From Clostridiales bacterium (GTDB lineage Bacteria > Bacillota > Clostridia > Saccharofermentanales > Saccharofermentanaceae), in the NCBI GenBank assembly GCA_017615325.1, contig JAGAAI010000070.1, positions 1 through 39,728 on the forward strand: a stretch of 39,728 bases of DNA. The letters are read 5' to 3'. Every line of letters starts with the position of its first letter. Position 1 is the stretch's first letter. The position numbers and the translations under genes are program-made. The notes below the pieces were generated by a model. It ran no database searches. It had not been told where the DNA came from and was given only the letters and a program-made list of their open reading frames with translations. Of the stretch, positions 6,510 to 15,186 are shown in pieces.

Positions 6510-8630
6510 TTACTCATCCCCGAACTTTATCGGGATGTCGTTATCTTTTGCTATGTCTATTATCTCCTGCTGACTTGCCCTTATCTCAGCAGCTCTTTTT
6601 TCTTCCTCTTCCTTGGCAAGAGCATTCCTGTAGACTGAATCAGTGCAGAGATAGAAGTGGGTGACACCCTCAGTCTTCTCCTTGACCGATGCGGATACAT
6701 CCTTGATCCCCGGAACGCTCCGCAGGTTGAGCATGAGCTTCTCGTCACGGCTGTCGAATACTGCATAAGCGCTGTCACCTATAACGTTGAGGCTTGCCTG
6801 TGAGAGCTGGCTTGCAAGGTTGCCGCCTGTCTCGGACAAGACCTGGGTCCAGATCTGCCCAAGGCTCATCTTCTCAGACGAGATATTGGCGGGTCTTACT
6901 CCGTGAGTCGAGGGCTGAACGATAAGTCCGCTGCTGTCAAAAGCCTGGGCAACATGAGACTGCCTCTGTACAGAAGGAGCTTCCTCCTTCTTGTCGTCAT
7001 CTTTGGATTCATCAGCCGCGATATCGTCAAGGAAGGAGTCGGAGAGACCTGCCAGGATCGAAGGCTTTGTCTCCTGAGGCTTATCTTCCTCTTTTTTCTC
7101 TTCTTCCTTCTTATTGTCAAAGAGATTGAGCCTGCTCTTAAAATCCGCCAGGGGATCAGGATCAGAATTGTCCGTTGCGATCACGGTCTCTTCCGTACTC
7201 TCGGCTTTCTGCTGCTCTTTTACGTCTTCCGGCATCTTGATGTTGTCCGGTCTCCTGAGCCAGGCGGGCATGGGGGGCTCCTTTTTGGGCTCCTCTGTCT
7301 TTGCTTCTTCTTTGGGTTTGTCCTCTGCCTTTGGTTTGTCTTCTTCTGCAGGCTTTAAGGGAAGAGCTTCCTTTACGGGCTCAGCCTGTTTGGCAGGTTC
7401 TGTCTCCTTTGCTTCTTCGGTCTTAGGAACCGGTTCGGATACTTTCAGTTCCGGAACTGATATCTTCTTGGCAGCCTCAGCCTGGAGCCCCGCAAAATCA
7501 GGCATTGCAAGAGGCACGGGCTCGATCTTGGACTTCCTGCCACAGAGCCTGATCATTAAGATGTCGAAGTTCGCATCCATGGCGCCGGCCCTTCTCATGG
7601 CGGCATTCTCATCGTAAAGATACTTGATGAATCCCGTCAATGTCTCGGCTGATGCCTTGTTTGCAACGGTATACATCTGCTGCATGACATCAGGCGAATA
7701 TGCCAGATGTTTTGTAGGGTCAGGGAGGACCCTTATTATGAGGAGGTCACGCATGTAGTTAGCAAGATCCGTCGTAAAGTGAACGAGGTCACGGCCGGAA
7801 TGATGGAGTTCGGAGCAAAGATCCAGGAGTTCCCTCATGTTGCCGTCGAGAAGTGCGCAGCTCATCTTGAAGAGGAAGTCCGTATCCACGACTCCGACTA
7901 CATCCTCGACGTCTTTGACCGTGATCTGCTTGTTGCGTCCGTCATTGATGACGGCTACCTGGTCCAACATCGTGATCGCATCACGGAGCGCGCCGTCAGC
8001 GAGCATGGCGAGTTTTAGGAGAGCCGTATCGTCAGCCTTGATGCCCTCTCCCTTGCATATGATCTTAAGTCTTGATGCTATGAGGTCGGGCAGGATCCTC
8101 TTGAAGGAGAACCTTAGGCATCTGGATACGATGGTGTTGGGAACCTGGTGGAGTTCCGTTGTAGCGAAAATGAATATCGCATGGGCAGGCGGTTCCTCCA
8201 GAGTCTTCAGGAGGGCGTTGAAGCCTGCGGTCGAGATCATGTGGACCTCGTCGATGATATAGACCTTGTAGCGGGAAGTTGCCGGAGCAAAACTTACCTC
8301 GTCACAGATCTTCCTTATGTTGTCTACGCCGTTGTTGGAAGCACCGTCGATCTCTATGACATCCATGCCGGTCCCGTCGAGGATAGCCTTACAGGAGGCG
8401 CATTCGTTACATGGATTGCCGTTGACGGGATGCATGCAGTTGACCGCCCTTGCAAAGACTCTCGCGATAGTGGTCTTACCGGTACCTCTCTGCCCGCAGA
8501 ACAGGTATGCGTGCCCGATCTTGCCGGTCTTGACCGACTGCCTCAATGCGGCTATCGGTGCTTCCTGACCTACGATATCATCGAAGACCTGAGGTCTGTA
8601 TTTGGTATATAAAGCTACATATCTTTCCAT
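6510..8630 (-). CDS. dnaX: DNA polymerase III subunit gamma/tau
   Basis: The clamp-loader ATPase. With the ATG at 8630 (MERYVALYTKYRPQVFDDIVG) it is 706 residues. Walker A is GQRGTGKT (46-53), the zinc-binding cysteines are C65, C74, C77 and C80, and Walker B is VYIIDEVHM. A long charged linker rich in Glu, Lys and Pro (about 385-570) joins it to a C-terminal tau-like domain. I prefer 8630 over the GTG at 8639, which would put the AAAGGGG ribosome site inside the reading frame. A separate -10 box lies between it and the SRP RNA. Confidence 0.96.
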   Translation of the reverse strand: MERYVALYTKYRPQVFDDIVGQEAPIAALRQSVKTGKIGHAYLFCGQRGTGKTTIARVFARAVNCMHPVNGNPCNECASCKAILDGTGMDVIEIDGASNNGVDNIRKICDEVSFAPATSRYKVYIIDEVHMISTAGFNALLKTLEEPPAHAIFIFATTELHQVPNTIVSRCLRFSFKRILPDLIASRLKIICKGEGIKADDTALLKLAMLADGALRDAITMLDQVAVINDGRNKQITVKDVEDVVGVVDTDFLFKMSCALLDGNMRELLDLCSELHHSGRDLVHFTTDLANYMRDLLIIRVLPDPTKHLAYSPDVMQQMYTVANKASAETLTGFIKYLYDENAAMRRAGAMDANFDILMIRLCGRKSKIEPVPLAMPDFAGLQAEAAKKISVPELKVSEPVPKTEEAKETEPAKQAEPVKEALPLKPAEEDKPKAEDKPKEEAKTEEPKKEPPMPAWLRRPDNIKMPEDVKEQQKAESTEETVIATDNSDPDPLADFKSRLNLFDNKKEEEKKEEDKPQETKPSILAGLSDSFLDDIAADESKDDDKKEEAPSVQRQSHVAQAFDSSGLIVQPSTHGVRPANISSEKMSLGQIWTQVLSETGGNLASQLSQASLNVIGDSAYAVFDSRDEKLMLNLRSVPGIKDVSASVKEKTEGVTHFYLCTDSVYRNALAKEEEEKRAAEIRASQQEIIDIAKDNDIPIKFGDE

Positions 8631-8663
8631 CAGAAACACCCCTTTGCGGTCATTACTTCTAAT

Positions 8664-8669
8664 ATTATA
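8664..8669 (-). promoter_or_regulatory. possible -10 box for dnaX
   Basis: A minus-strand TATAAT just after the SRP RNA terminator and 34 bases before the dnaX start. The matching -35 region is poor. It would allow dnaX-ybaB-recR transcription independent of the RNA gene. Confidence 0.45.
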
Positions 8670-8697
8670 TAGAAAACTTCCCCCGAAAATAAAAAAA

Positions 8698-8846
8698 GTT
8701 CATCCCATTTGAACTACAGCCGGGCCAGGCACCCTCGCGGCACACATAAAGACCTCCTTACTGCTGCTTCCTTCCGGACCTGACAGGGTTCGAAGGCTCA
8801 TGTTGCACGAGACCCGAACCGACTGCAGATCAAATGGTATGAACAG
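8698..8846 (-). ncRNA. ffs: signal recognition particle RNA (bacterial small type)
   Basis: The minus strand holds the universal SRP core CAGGTCCGGAAGGAAGCAGC and the GNAR-type apical loop region that binds Ffh. The flanks form one long helix. The 5' part starting GTTCATACCATTTGA pairs with the 3' part TCAAATGGGATGAAC, and pairing continues inwards through CTGCAG / CTGTAG. The 3' end runs straight into seven T, so the closing helix also serves as terminator. The 5' end fits a start 7 bases after the -10 box. Location directly upstream of dnaX is typical. Confidence 0.95.
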
Positions 8847-8852
8847 AAGTGA

Positions 8853-8861
8853 ATTATAACA
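8853..8861 (-). promoter_or_regulatory. extended -10 promoter of SRP RNA
   Basis: On the minus strand TGTTATAAT places the start of transcription at about 8846, exactly where the closing helix of the RNA begins. No good -35 hexamer is seen. Confidence 0.65.
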
Positions 8862-8891
8862 CACTTTCGTGAAATGTGGGCTTTTAGGCAT

Positions 8892-10151
8892 TTATCCCGG
8901 TAAGTAACAACTGTCCAGGTAATCCTTGACGTATCCTGCCATCGTCCTGATGGCTTCATTTGCTACCGTATCGTCCTTGCCTTCGACATAGATGGTGACT
9001 GTGACAGGTTCCCTGTAGTTTACTATCGCAACATCGATGTGAGATCCCTGTTCCTGATTGATGCCGTAGGAATGGAAGACCTGGGCTTCCTCGGGGAAAG
9101 CCTGCTTGATGGGGCTTGCGACCTCTGAAGCGTATAGATCGTTTATCAGGACCTTATAGACCTCGGTGTCATTTATGAATCCGAAATAGATCTTCTTGAC
9201 ATAGTTCGACATATCGGTGGCGCAGGTCCTGTGTTTGCCCTGGTATTCTTTCTTGTCGTAAGCGGTGTAGTAGCAGGTGTCACCGTATTTTACGATCGCA
9301 CCCTCGCTGATCTTGTCTGCGACTTCATCGATGCCGCCCAGATTCTCTATCGTCTGGGAAAGAGCCACGGTATCGTTATGTGTTATTGCATAGTTAAGAA
9401 GGGTCTGGGCATAGAACTTCTTTCCCGAACTGAAGTTTTTTGCGATATAGGAAGAATTGGCATCACCCTTGCCGTCGTAAGTGTATTCGGACGTGGGGGA
9501 GAAGGTCCCTGCTGCCATCTTCTCATATGCGTAGTCTGCTACAGGCAATGCAATGGCTCCGCCGGGAACTATCGGTTCGATGTCGTTGATGCCAAGTGTC
9601 TCGCCGTTCTTCATGTTTTCGTAGCGGAAGCTGATCCTGTAATCCGGGTGGTCTGTTATGAACTTATCGACTGAGGTCTTCATGTTCTCAAGGAGGAGGG
9701 CGCGCTGCCCGTATGAGACCTTATCGAAATCCTTGAAATCCTTAAACTCGACATCCGGAGAGGAGGGAATGGGATCTGCTTCGTTGTTCTGGGTAGTCGT
9801 CGGAGTGGTATCAGTTGAAGACTCTTCGCTTTCCGATGACGGGGTAGTGTGAATGATCGGCCCCAGGGGTGTGCTCTCTGTCGTAGTAGTCTCTTCAGTC
9901 GTTGTAGTTGTCGTCGTGGTCTCTCTCGTGGGCCTTGTGTAAGAAGTGAGAGATTCAGTTGATGAAGTTGCTGCTCCGACAAGCTCAGGGAATGATCTCC
10001 GGTAGAGATCCTGCATGGATGCAACAGACGCAATAAAGACGGCAACGAATGTTACCGCCGCTATTGACGTCAGTATTATCAGTGTCCTAAGGCGTCTGCC
10101 CGACCTGATGGATGACGCCTTCTTAAGGAATGTCGGATTCGGGCGCTTCAT
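8892..10151 (-). CDS. membrane-anchored beta-lactamase-fold protein, catalytic motifs missing
   Basis: The 419-residue protein has a cytoplasmic N terminus, one membrane helix (about 23-45), a Thr/Ser/Pro-rich extracellular linker (63-130) and a C-terminal domain like class A beta-lactamases and serine hydrolases (about 147-415). The SxxK position reads G197-A-I-A200 inside VPGGAIALPVADYAYE, so both nucleophile and general base are lost. The SDN position reads HND (257-259) and the KTG position HSYG (359-362). It is therefore probably a non-enzymatic wall-binding or sensory protein. The start is 10 bases after the fhs stop, so the two are likely co-transcribed. Function unknown. Confidence 0.7.
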   Translation of the reverse strand: MKRPNPTFLKKASSIRSGRRLRTLIILTSIAAVTFVAVFIASVASMQDLYRRSFPELVGAATSSTESLTSYTRPTRETTTTTTTTEETTTTESTPLGPIIHTTPSSESEESSTDTTPTTTQNNEADPIPSSPDVEFKDFKDFDKVSYGQRALLLENMKTSVDKFITDHPDYRISFRYENMKNGETLGINDIEPIVPGGAIALPVADYAYEKMAAGTFSPTSEYTYDGKGDANSSYIAKNFSSGKKFYAQTLLNYAITHNDTVALSQTIENLGGIDEVADKISEGAIVKYGDTCYYTAYDKKEYQGKHRTCATDMSNYVKKIYFGFINDTEVYKVLINDLYASEVASPIKQAFPEEAQVFHSYGINQEQGSHIDVAIVNYREPVTVTIYVEGKDDTVANEAIRTMAGYVKDYLDSCYLPG

Positions 10152-10161
10152 GGAATATATA

Positions 10162-11832
10162 TCAGAAGAGTCCCTTGATCACGCCGTTGCTGTCGATGTC
10201 GATATCGAGAGCTGCAGGATGCTTGCCAAGGCCCGGCATCGTCATGATGGTTCCGGTCAATACTACGAGATAGCCGGCACCGGAAGAAAGCCATACGTCA
10301 CGGACTGTGAGGGTGAATCCAGAAGGATCGCCCAATGCCTTCTGGTCGTCGGATAAGGAATACTGAGTCTTTGCGATGCAGACGGGGAGCTTGCCGTAGC
10401 CTGCAGCAACGAACTCGTCGATCTTGGCCTTGGCCTCAGGGAGAATGTTGACTTCTGCAGCACCGTAGATCGTCTTGGCGACCTTGTTGATCTTCTCTTC
10501 GGGAGAATCCTCAAGCTCATATACGAAGTGAGGAGTATGGTCAGACTCTTCGATCTTGGAGAGGACCTTCTCTGCGAGCTCGATTCCTCCGTCACCGCCC
10601 TTGGCAAAGATCTCAGCGGGAGCGAACTCGGCACCTTCTGCCTCACAGAGTTCCTGCAATATGGCGAGTTCTTCGTCTGTATCCGTAAGGAATCTGTTGG
10701 CAGCAACAACGGTAGGGATACCGTATGTGCGCATATTCTGAATGTGCTTGCGGAGGTTCGCAAAGCCGGCTTTTAAGGCCTCTGCATTGGGTTCGTTGAG
10801 GTTTTCCTTAGCGATGCCTGCATTGTACTTTAAGGATCTTATAGTGGATACGAGCACTACGCAGTCAGGCCAGAGACCTGCGGCACGGCACTTGATGTCG
10901 AGGAACTTCTCGGCGCCTAAGTCAGCGCCGAATCCTGCCTCGGTGATGAGGATGTCGGACAGCTTAAGGCCTGCCTTGGTGGCGATGACCGTATTGCAGC
11001 CGTGTGAGATATTTGCGAAAGGTCCGCCGTGAACGAAGGCGGGAACGTGCTCTAAGGACTGGACGAGGTTAGGGCAGATGGCATCCTTGAGGAGTACTGC
11101 CATAGCTCCGACTGCTCCGATATCAGCTGCCGTCAGGATCTTGCCGTCCATGTCGTATGCGATGGCGATCCTGCCGAGTCTGGCCTTAAGGTCTTCCATA
11201 TCGGATGCGAGACAGAGAACGGCCATGACTTCGGAAGCTGCAGTGATGTTGAAGATCTCGCTGCGGGTCACGCCGGACATTCCGCCGCCGACACCTACCG
11301 TAACGTTACGCAGGCACCTGTCGTTCATGTCAAGACAGCGCTTCCATAAGATCCTGTCCTTATCGATATTGAGCTCATTGCCCTGGAAGATATGGTTATC
11401 GATCATGGCAGCAATGAGATTGTTGGCAGCCGTAATGGCATGGAGGTCTCCCGTGAAGTGAAGGTTGATGTCTTCCATGGGAACGACCTGTGAATATCCG
11501 CCGCCGGCAGCTCCGCCCTTGATACCGAAAACGGGACCCAGCGAAGGTTCTCTTAATGCCAGCATGACTTTCTTATCTATCTTGGCTAAAGCCTGGGCAA
11601 GACCAATGGAAATGGTCGTCTTTCCTTCGCCGGCGGGCGTAGGGTTCATTGCTGTAACGAGCACGAGCTTGCCGTTGGGATTTCCGGCTCTCCTGTCTAT
11701 GGCCGAAAGGGGTACCTTGGCCTTGTATTTACCGTAAGCTTCTAATTCGCTTTCTTCGATCCCTATCTTCTCTGCGATCCTGGTGATCGGCTCCATTTTT
11801 GCCCCTGTTGCGATCTCAATGTCCGTCAGCAT
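10162..11832 (-). CDS. fhs: formate-tetrahydrofolate ligase
   Basis: Makes 10-formyl-tetrahydrofolate from formate, ATP and tetrahydrofolate, feeding one-carbon units to purines and to acetogenic-type metabolism. The 556-residue length is standard. Signatures are the P-loop [18 protein letters not shown], the [20 protein letters not shown] motif, [10 protein letters not shown], and [15 protein letters not shown]. Start MLTDIEIA at 11832 has GAGGAGG upstream. It appears to lead a two-gene unit with the beta-lactamase-fold protein and to diverge from veg. Confidence 0.97.
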   Translation of the reverse strand: MLTDIEIATGAKMEPITRIAEKIGIEESELEAYGKYKAKVPLSAIDRRAGNPNGKLVLVTAMNPTPAGEGKTTISIGLAQALAKIDKKVMLALREPSLGPVFGIKGGAAGGGYSQVVPMEDINLHFTGDLHAITAANNLIAAMIDNHIFQGNELNIDKDRILWKRCLDMNDRCLRNVTVGVGGGMSGVTRSEIFNITAASEVMAVLCLASDMEDLKARLGRIAIAYDMDGKILTAADIGAVGAMAVLLKDAICPNLVQSLEHVPAFVHGGPFANISHGCNTVIATKAGLKLSDILITEAGFGADLGAEKFLDIKCRAAGLWPDCVVLVSTIRSLKYNAGIAKENLNEPNAEALKAGFANLRKHIQNMRTYGIPTVVAANRFLTDTDEELAILQELCEAEGAEFAPAEIFAKGGDGGIELAEKVLSKIEESDHTPHFVYELEDSPEEKINKVAKTIYGAAEVNILPEAKAKIDEFVAAGYGKLPVCIAKTQYSLSDDQKALGDPSGFTLTVRDVWLSSGAGYLVVLTGTIMTMPGLGKHPAALDIDIDSNGVIKGLF

Positions 11833-11925
11833 GATTTTCCTCCTCGTCTTGTCTGCTCTTGCCGGTCTAATATCGATTATTGTTTTCGGTGCGCCCTTTA
11901 TTTAATAAGAAGCGCTCAGAATGTC

Positions 11926-11934
11926 ATTATAACA
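11926..11934 (-). promoter_or_regulatory. extended -10 promoter of fhs
   Basis: Minus-strand TGTTATAAT lies about 95 bases before the fhs start. No good -35 is seen at the usual spacing. It gives a 5' leader of about 85 bases in which I recognise no riboswitch. Confidence 0.5.
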
Positions 11935-11993
11935 TAAGGGGCCACGTCGATTCGCACAATAGTAATACAACATTTTGTTAAAACCTGACAAAA

Positions 11994-12013
11994 GAACACA
12001 ACATATTGTGTTC
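11994..12013. promoter_or_regulatory. inverted repeat, candidate operator
   Basis: GAACACAA-N4-TTGTGTTC is a perfect 8-bp inverted repeat ending five bases before the veg -35 box, in the divergent fhs/veg gap. Its symmetry and place suggest a dimeric regulator binding site. No regulator is identified. Confidence 0.4.
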
Positions 12014-12017
12014 GTAA

Positions 12018-12046
12018 TTGACAAATAAATATACAGGTGTTAGCAT
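12018..12046 (+). promoter_or_regulatory. promoter of veg
   Basis: A perfect TTGACA (12018-12023), a 17-base spacer and TAGCAT (12041-12046) preceded by TG, that is, an extended -10. The start of transcription would be near 12053, about 50 bases before the ATG. B. subtilis veg is known for a very strong promoter. Confidence 0.8.
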
Positions 12047-12101
12047 ATTTTCAATTCGATTTGTTTTCGAATGAGATAGCCCATGTTCAGGGAGGCAAGT
12101 A

Positions 12102-12386
12102 ATGATTATCAGTTCCGATTTGGCGAGATGCCGTGAGAAGTTCGAAGAGCTCAGGGGGAAGAGGATCATCTGCAAGACGAACGGCGGCCGCAAAAGGATC
12201 ATCACCTATGTTGGCGTTGTTGAGAACTGTTACCCCAATGTTTTCACAGTATTGTGTGATAACCACAAAGGCAAGAAGGTAGTTGTAAGCTTCAGCTACG
12301 TCGACGTACTTACAAGGACCGTAAGAGTCGGAGTTATCGCTGAACAGGAAGATCAGGGCTTGGAAGTCGCACAGGCTGCAGGCTGA
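12102..12386 (+). CDS. veg: Veg protein
   Basis: The 94-residue protein matches the Gram-positive Veg family: GKRIICKTNGGRKR, then YPNVFTVLCD and VVSFSYVDVLTRTV. In B. subtilis Veg stimulates biofilm matrix production through the SinR pathway; its molecular action is unclear. The family is a small beta-barrel. The ATG at 12102 has GGAGG at 12091-12095. A Gln/Glu/Ala tail of about 15 residues extends past the usual end. Confidence 0.92.
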   Translation: MIISSDLARCREKFEELRGKRIICKTNGGRKRIITYVGVVENCYPNVFTVLCDNHKGKKVVVSFSYVDVLTRTVRVGVIAEQEDQGLEVAQAAG

Positions 12387-12429
12387 CAGCGGATCTCAAT
12401 ATAGATATAACGAACAGGAGTTGTCCGTC

Positions 12430-12470
12430 GGCGTCCCTTAAGGGATCCGCCTGTACGTGGCGCTCTTTTT
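12430..12470 (+). terminator. weak terminator after veg
   Basis: GGCGtCCC-TTAA-GGGatcCGCC can fold, and the overlapping CGCC/GGCG pair leads into CTCTTTTTC. The T-run fits a terminator but the stems are short or interrupted. Confidence 0.45.
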
Positions 12471-12526
12471 CTTTGCCTGATCCCGGCCCTATAGTGCAAA
12501 CAAACAATATAAAGGCATTTTTACTG

Positions 12527-12557
12527 TTGATAATTTTTAAATATTTAATGTTAAAAT
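12527..12557 (+). promoter_or_regulatory. possible promoter of the GH3 gene
   Basis: TTGATA (12527-12532), a 19-base spacer and TG-T-TAAAAT (12549-12557) in an AT-rich tract about 65 bases before the start. The spacing is long, so the extended -10 may carry most of the activity. Confidence 0.4.
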
Positions 12558-12621
12558 CTACTTAAGTCTGCGATTTGATAAATTAGATCGAGGCTTAATC
12601 TCAAAACCTGGAGGGGTCGGT

Positions 12622-15186
12622 ATGGAGTATTTGGCGGACAAAACCAGTGAGATAACCGGTATTGAGGCTACCAATTCGAACAGGGTGAGGAATCTTGCTT
12701 CGGAATGTGCGGTCCTTCTTGAAAACGACGGGACCCTGCCCCTTGCGGCGGCTTCCAGTGTTGCCCTCTACGGAACGGGTGCAAGATATACGATCAAGGG
12801 CGGAACGGGCTCAGGTGATGTAAATTCAAGATACGAGGTGTCTATCGAGGAAGGGCTCGAATCTCAGGGTATCAGCGTAACGACCAAAGGCTGGCTCGAC
12901 CGTTACGATGAAGAGAAGGCAAGACAGTTCGCAGAATATACTGCAATGGTCGAACAGTATGCCAAGGATAACGACATAGTCCTGTCGAATGCATATTTCA
13001 ATTTCCCTTACAGGCTCCCTGATCCCATAGAGGTTACGGCTGAGGATATCGCAGCTTCCGCTACGGATACGGCGATCCTCGTAATATCCAGGAATTCCGG
13101 CGAAGGCGCTGACAGGAAGAACGAAGAGGGCGACTATAAGCTGTCTGAGGCTGAGCTTTCCCTCATAGAGACATTAAAGTCTTCCTACGATAAGTTTATC
13201 GTCCTCCTGAATGTCGGAGGCGTCATCGATACAACATACCTTAAGGATCCTGCGATCAATGCTCTCATGATCATAAGCCAGACAGGCGCCATCACGGGCC
13301 ATGTTACGGCTGACCTCATTACGGGCAGGGCAGTTCCTTCAGGCAAGCTTACCACCACCTGGGCAGGTGCTTACGAACAGTACCCCACATCCGAGATCTT
13401 CAATACCGACAGACACGAGGAATTCTATCTTGAGGGCCTTTATGTCGGATACAGATATTTCGATTCCTACAATGTCGAACCGGATTATCCTTTCGGTTAC
13501 GGCAAGTCTTATACATCCTTTGCTTTAGAGACTGCCGATGTCATCTGTGAAGGCAGCAGGATCAAGGCGACAGTAAACGTTACGAATACAGGTATCTATC
13601 CGGGCAAGGAAGTAATCCAGATCTATTTCTCCGCTCCCGACACCGGGATCGACAGACCCTATCAGGAACTGGTCGCATTCGAGAAGACGGGTCTCATCAT
13701 GCCGGGCGAATCAGAACAGGTTACGATCGTATTCAAGGCTTCCGATATGGCATGCTACGATGATCAGACATTCTGCAATGTCCTTAAGGCAGGAGCCTAC
13801 TATATCCGTATCGGTACGTCTTCCCGTGACACAAGGATCGAGGCCGTCGTTAATATCCCGCAGGATGTCAATACCCGCATAATGAGAGACATACTCCAGG
13901 ATGACAGGACTCTGGCGATCGAGACCATTACGAACCCCGGTTACGGCAATACTGCCAACGAGATGAAGGATTCTTCCGAAGCGCTCTCCGCAAGACAGCT
14001 CGAAGTAGATCCCAGATACATAAGATGTGAGAAGATCCTCTATAACGGCGTAAGAGACACTTACGAAAACTACAGGGAGATAGATACTGTTACCTTAACC
14101 GATGTCATGGCTCATTCAGCCGGCATGATCGAGCTCGTAGGTGATATGTCGGATACTGAACTCGCTACTCTCTGCGTAGGTTCCTTCAAGAGGGAAGGCA
14201 TCGACGAAGATTCCGTATGGGCTGCTTCAAGACACGTTCCCGGAGCTGCCGCCGAATCCACGGATCAGTTCGAAGCAAGGCGTAAGATCCCTCCCATGGT
14301 ATTGGCGGACGGCCCTGCCGGCGTCAGGCTCCAGCCTCATTTTAAGACAACGGCGCAAGGAGACCTGCTCCCGGGCGGCGAGATCTTCAATCTTGCCAAG
14401 ACGGATTTCCCGGCTGATACCCCTGAAGATGCCATAGATTACTATCAGTACTGCACGGCGATCCCGATCGCAACGGCCATCGCCCAGTCCTGGAATCCCA
14501 AGCTCGCCTGGGCATTCGGTGACATAGTCGGATCCGAGTGCGAGAAGTTCGGAGTCAACCTCTGGCTCGCTCCCGGCATGAATATCCACAGGGACCCTCT
14601 CTGCGGAAGGAACTTCGAGTACTTCTCCGAAGACCCTGTTCTTACGGGTAAGATCGCAGCAGGGGAGACCAAGGGCGTACAGGCTCATTCAGGAGTTGCT
14701 GTCACGATCAAGCATTTCTGCTGCAACAACCGCGAGACCAACAGGATGTTCAACAATTCCCACGTATCCGTAAGGACCTTGCGTGAGATCTACCTTAAGG
14801 GCTTCGAGATCTGCGTTGACGAAGCAAAGCCTCTGGCAGTCATGACGAGCTATAACCTTCTTAACGGAGTCCATACGGCTGCAAGCTACGAACTCATCCA
14901 GAATGTTCTCCGTGACGAGTTCGGATTCGAGGGTGTTGTCATGACCGACTGGTTCTCATCCTTCCCGATAGAGGACATGAAGAACATGGGTGAGGGATTG
15001 GATGCCATCTATCCCGAAGCATACAGCCATCTCTGCGTATATGCGGGCTGCGACTGGCAGATGCCCGGATGTCAGGCCAATATAGACGATATCGTCCATG
15101 CCGTATCTTCCGGAAGACTGTCGAGAGGAGACCTGCAGAACAGCGCATTGAACATCATAAGGTTCATATTAAAGCTTATGGAATAA
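12622..15186 (+). CDS. GH3 beta-glucosidase with inverted domain order
   Basis: An 854-residue glycoside hydrolase family 3 enzyme, probably cytoplasmic since no signal peptide is seen. Domain order is reversed. The usual C-terminal alpha/beta domain comes first (about 20-245, with VRNLASECAVLLENDGTLPL and the acid/base region SGEGADR, Glu161). A fibronectin-like domain follows (about 300-410), and then the catalytic barrel (about 520-850: LADGPAGVR, LWLAPGMNIHRDPLCGRNFE, TIKHFCCNN). The nucleophile is Asp776 in VVMTDWF. Rearranged GH3 enzymes of this kind are known from Ruminococcus albus and Butyrivibrio. GGAGGGG precedes the ATG. The stop codon directly abuts that of the convergent rsuA-like gene. 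Confidence 0.92.
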   Translation: MEYLADKTSEITGIEATNSNRVRNLASECAVLLENDGTLPLAAASSVALYGTGARYTIKGGTGSGDVNSRYEVSIEEGLESQGISVTTKGWLDRYDEEKARQFAEYTAMVEQYAKDNDIVLSNAYFNFPYRLPDPIEVTAEDIAASATDTAILVISRNSGEGADRKNEEGDYKLSEAELSLIETLKSSYDKFIVLLNVGGVIDTTYLKDPAINALMIISQTGAITGHVTADLITGRAVPSGKLTTTWAGAYEQYPTSEIFNTDRHEEFYLEGLYVGYRYFDSYNVEPDYPFGYGKSYTSFALETADVICEGSRIKATVNVTNTGIYPGKEVIQIYFSAPDTGIDRPYQELVAFEKTGLIMPGESEQVTIVFKASDMACYDDQTFCNVLKAGAYYIRIGTSSRDTRIEAVVNIPQDVNTRIMRDILQDDRTLAIETITNPGYGNTANEMKDSSEALSARQLEVDPRYIRCEKILYNGVRDTYENYREIDTVTLTDVMAHSAGMIELVGDMSDTELATLCVGSFKREGIDEDSVWAASRHVPGAAAESTDQFEARRKIPPMVLADGPAGVRLQPHFKTTAQGDLLPGGEIFNLAKTDFPADTPEDAIDYYQYCTAIPIATAIAQSWNPKLAWAFGDIVGSECEKFGVNLWLAPGMNIHRDPLCGRNFEYFSEDPVLTGKIAAGETKGVQAHSGVAVTIKHFCCNNRETNRMFNNSHVSVRTLREIYLKGFEICVDEAKPLAVMTSYNLLNGVHTAASYELIQNVLRDEFGFEGVVMTDWFSSFPIEDMKNMGEGLDAIYPEAYSHLCVYAGCDWQMPGCQANIDDIVHAVSSGRLSRGDLQNSALNIIRFILKLME

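Noticed and set aside
7080..7140. Six-A run in dnaX as a programmed frameshift site for gamma/tau
   Set aside because: The run lies in the GAG AAA AAA GAG register, not the A AAA AAG register of the known slippery heptamer, and I see no clear downstream stem and ribosome-like site.
8700..8891. 63-codon minus-strand reading frame
   Set aside because: It lies across the SRP RNA gene and its promoter, has no ribosome site and no protein-like composition.
9658..10045. Reading frames on both strands across the Thr-rich linker
   Set aside because: They are shadows of the low-complexity linker codons of the beta-lactamase-fold gene.
11833..11925. Riboswitch in the fhs leader
   Set aside because: I looked for tetrahydrofolate, purine, glycine and T-box type conserved segments and saw none; the leader is short.
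14227..14688. 153-codon minus-strand frame inside the GH3 gene
   Set aside because: The plus strand there encodes conserved catalytic-domain motifs; the opposite frame has no start signal or recognisable family.
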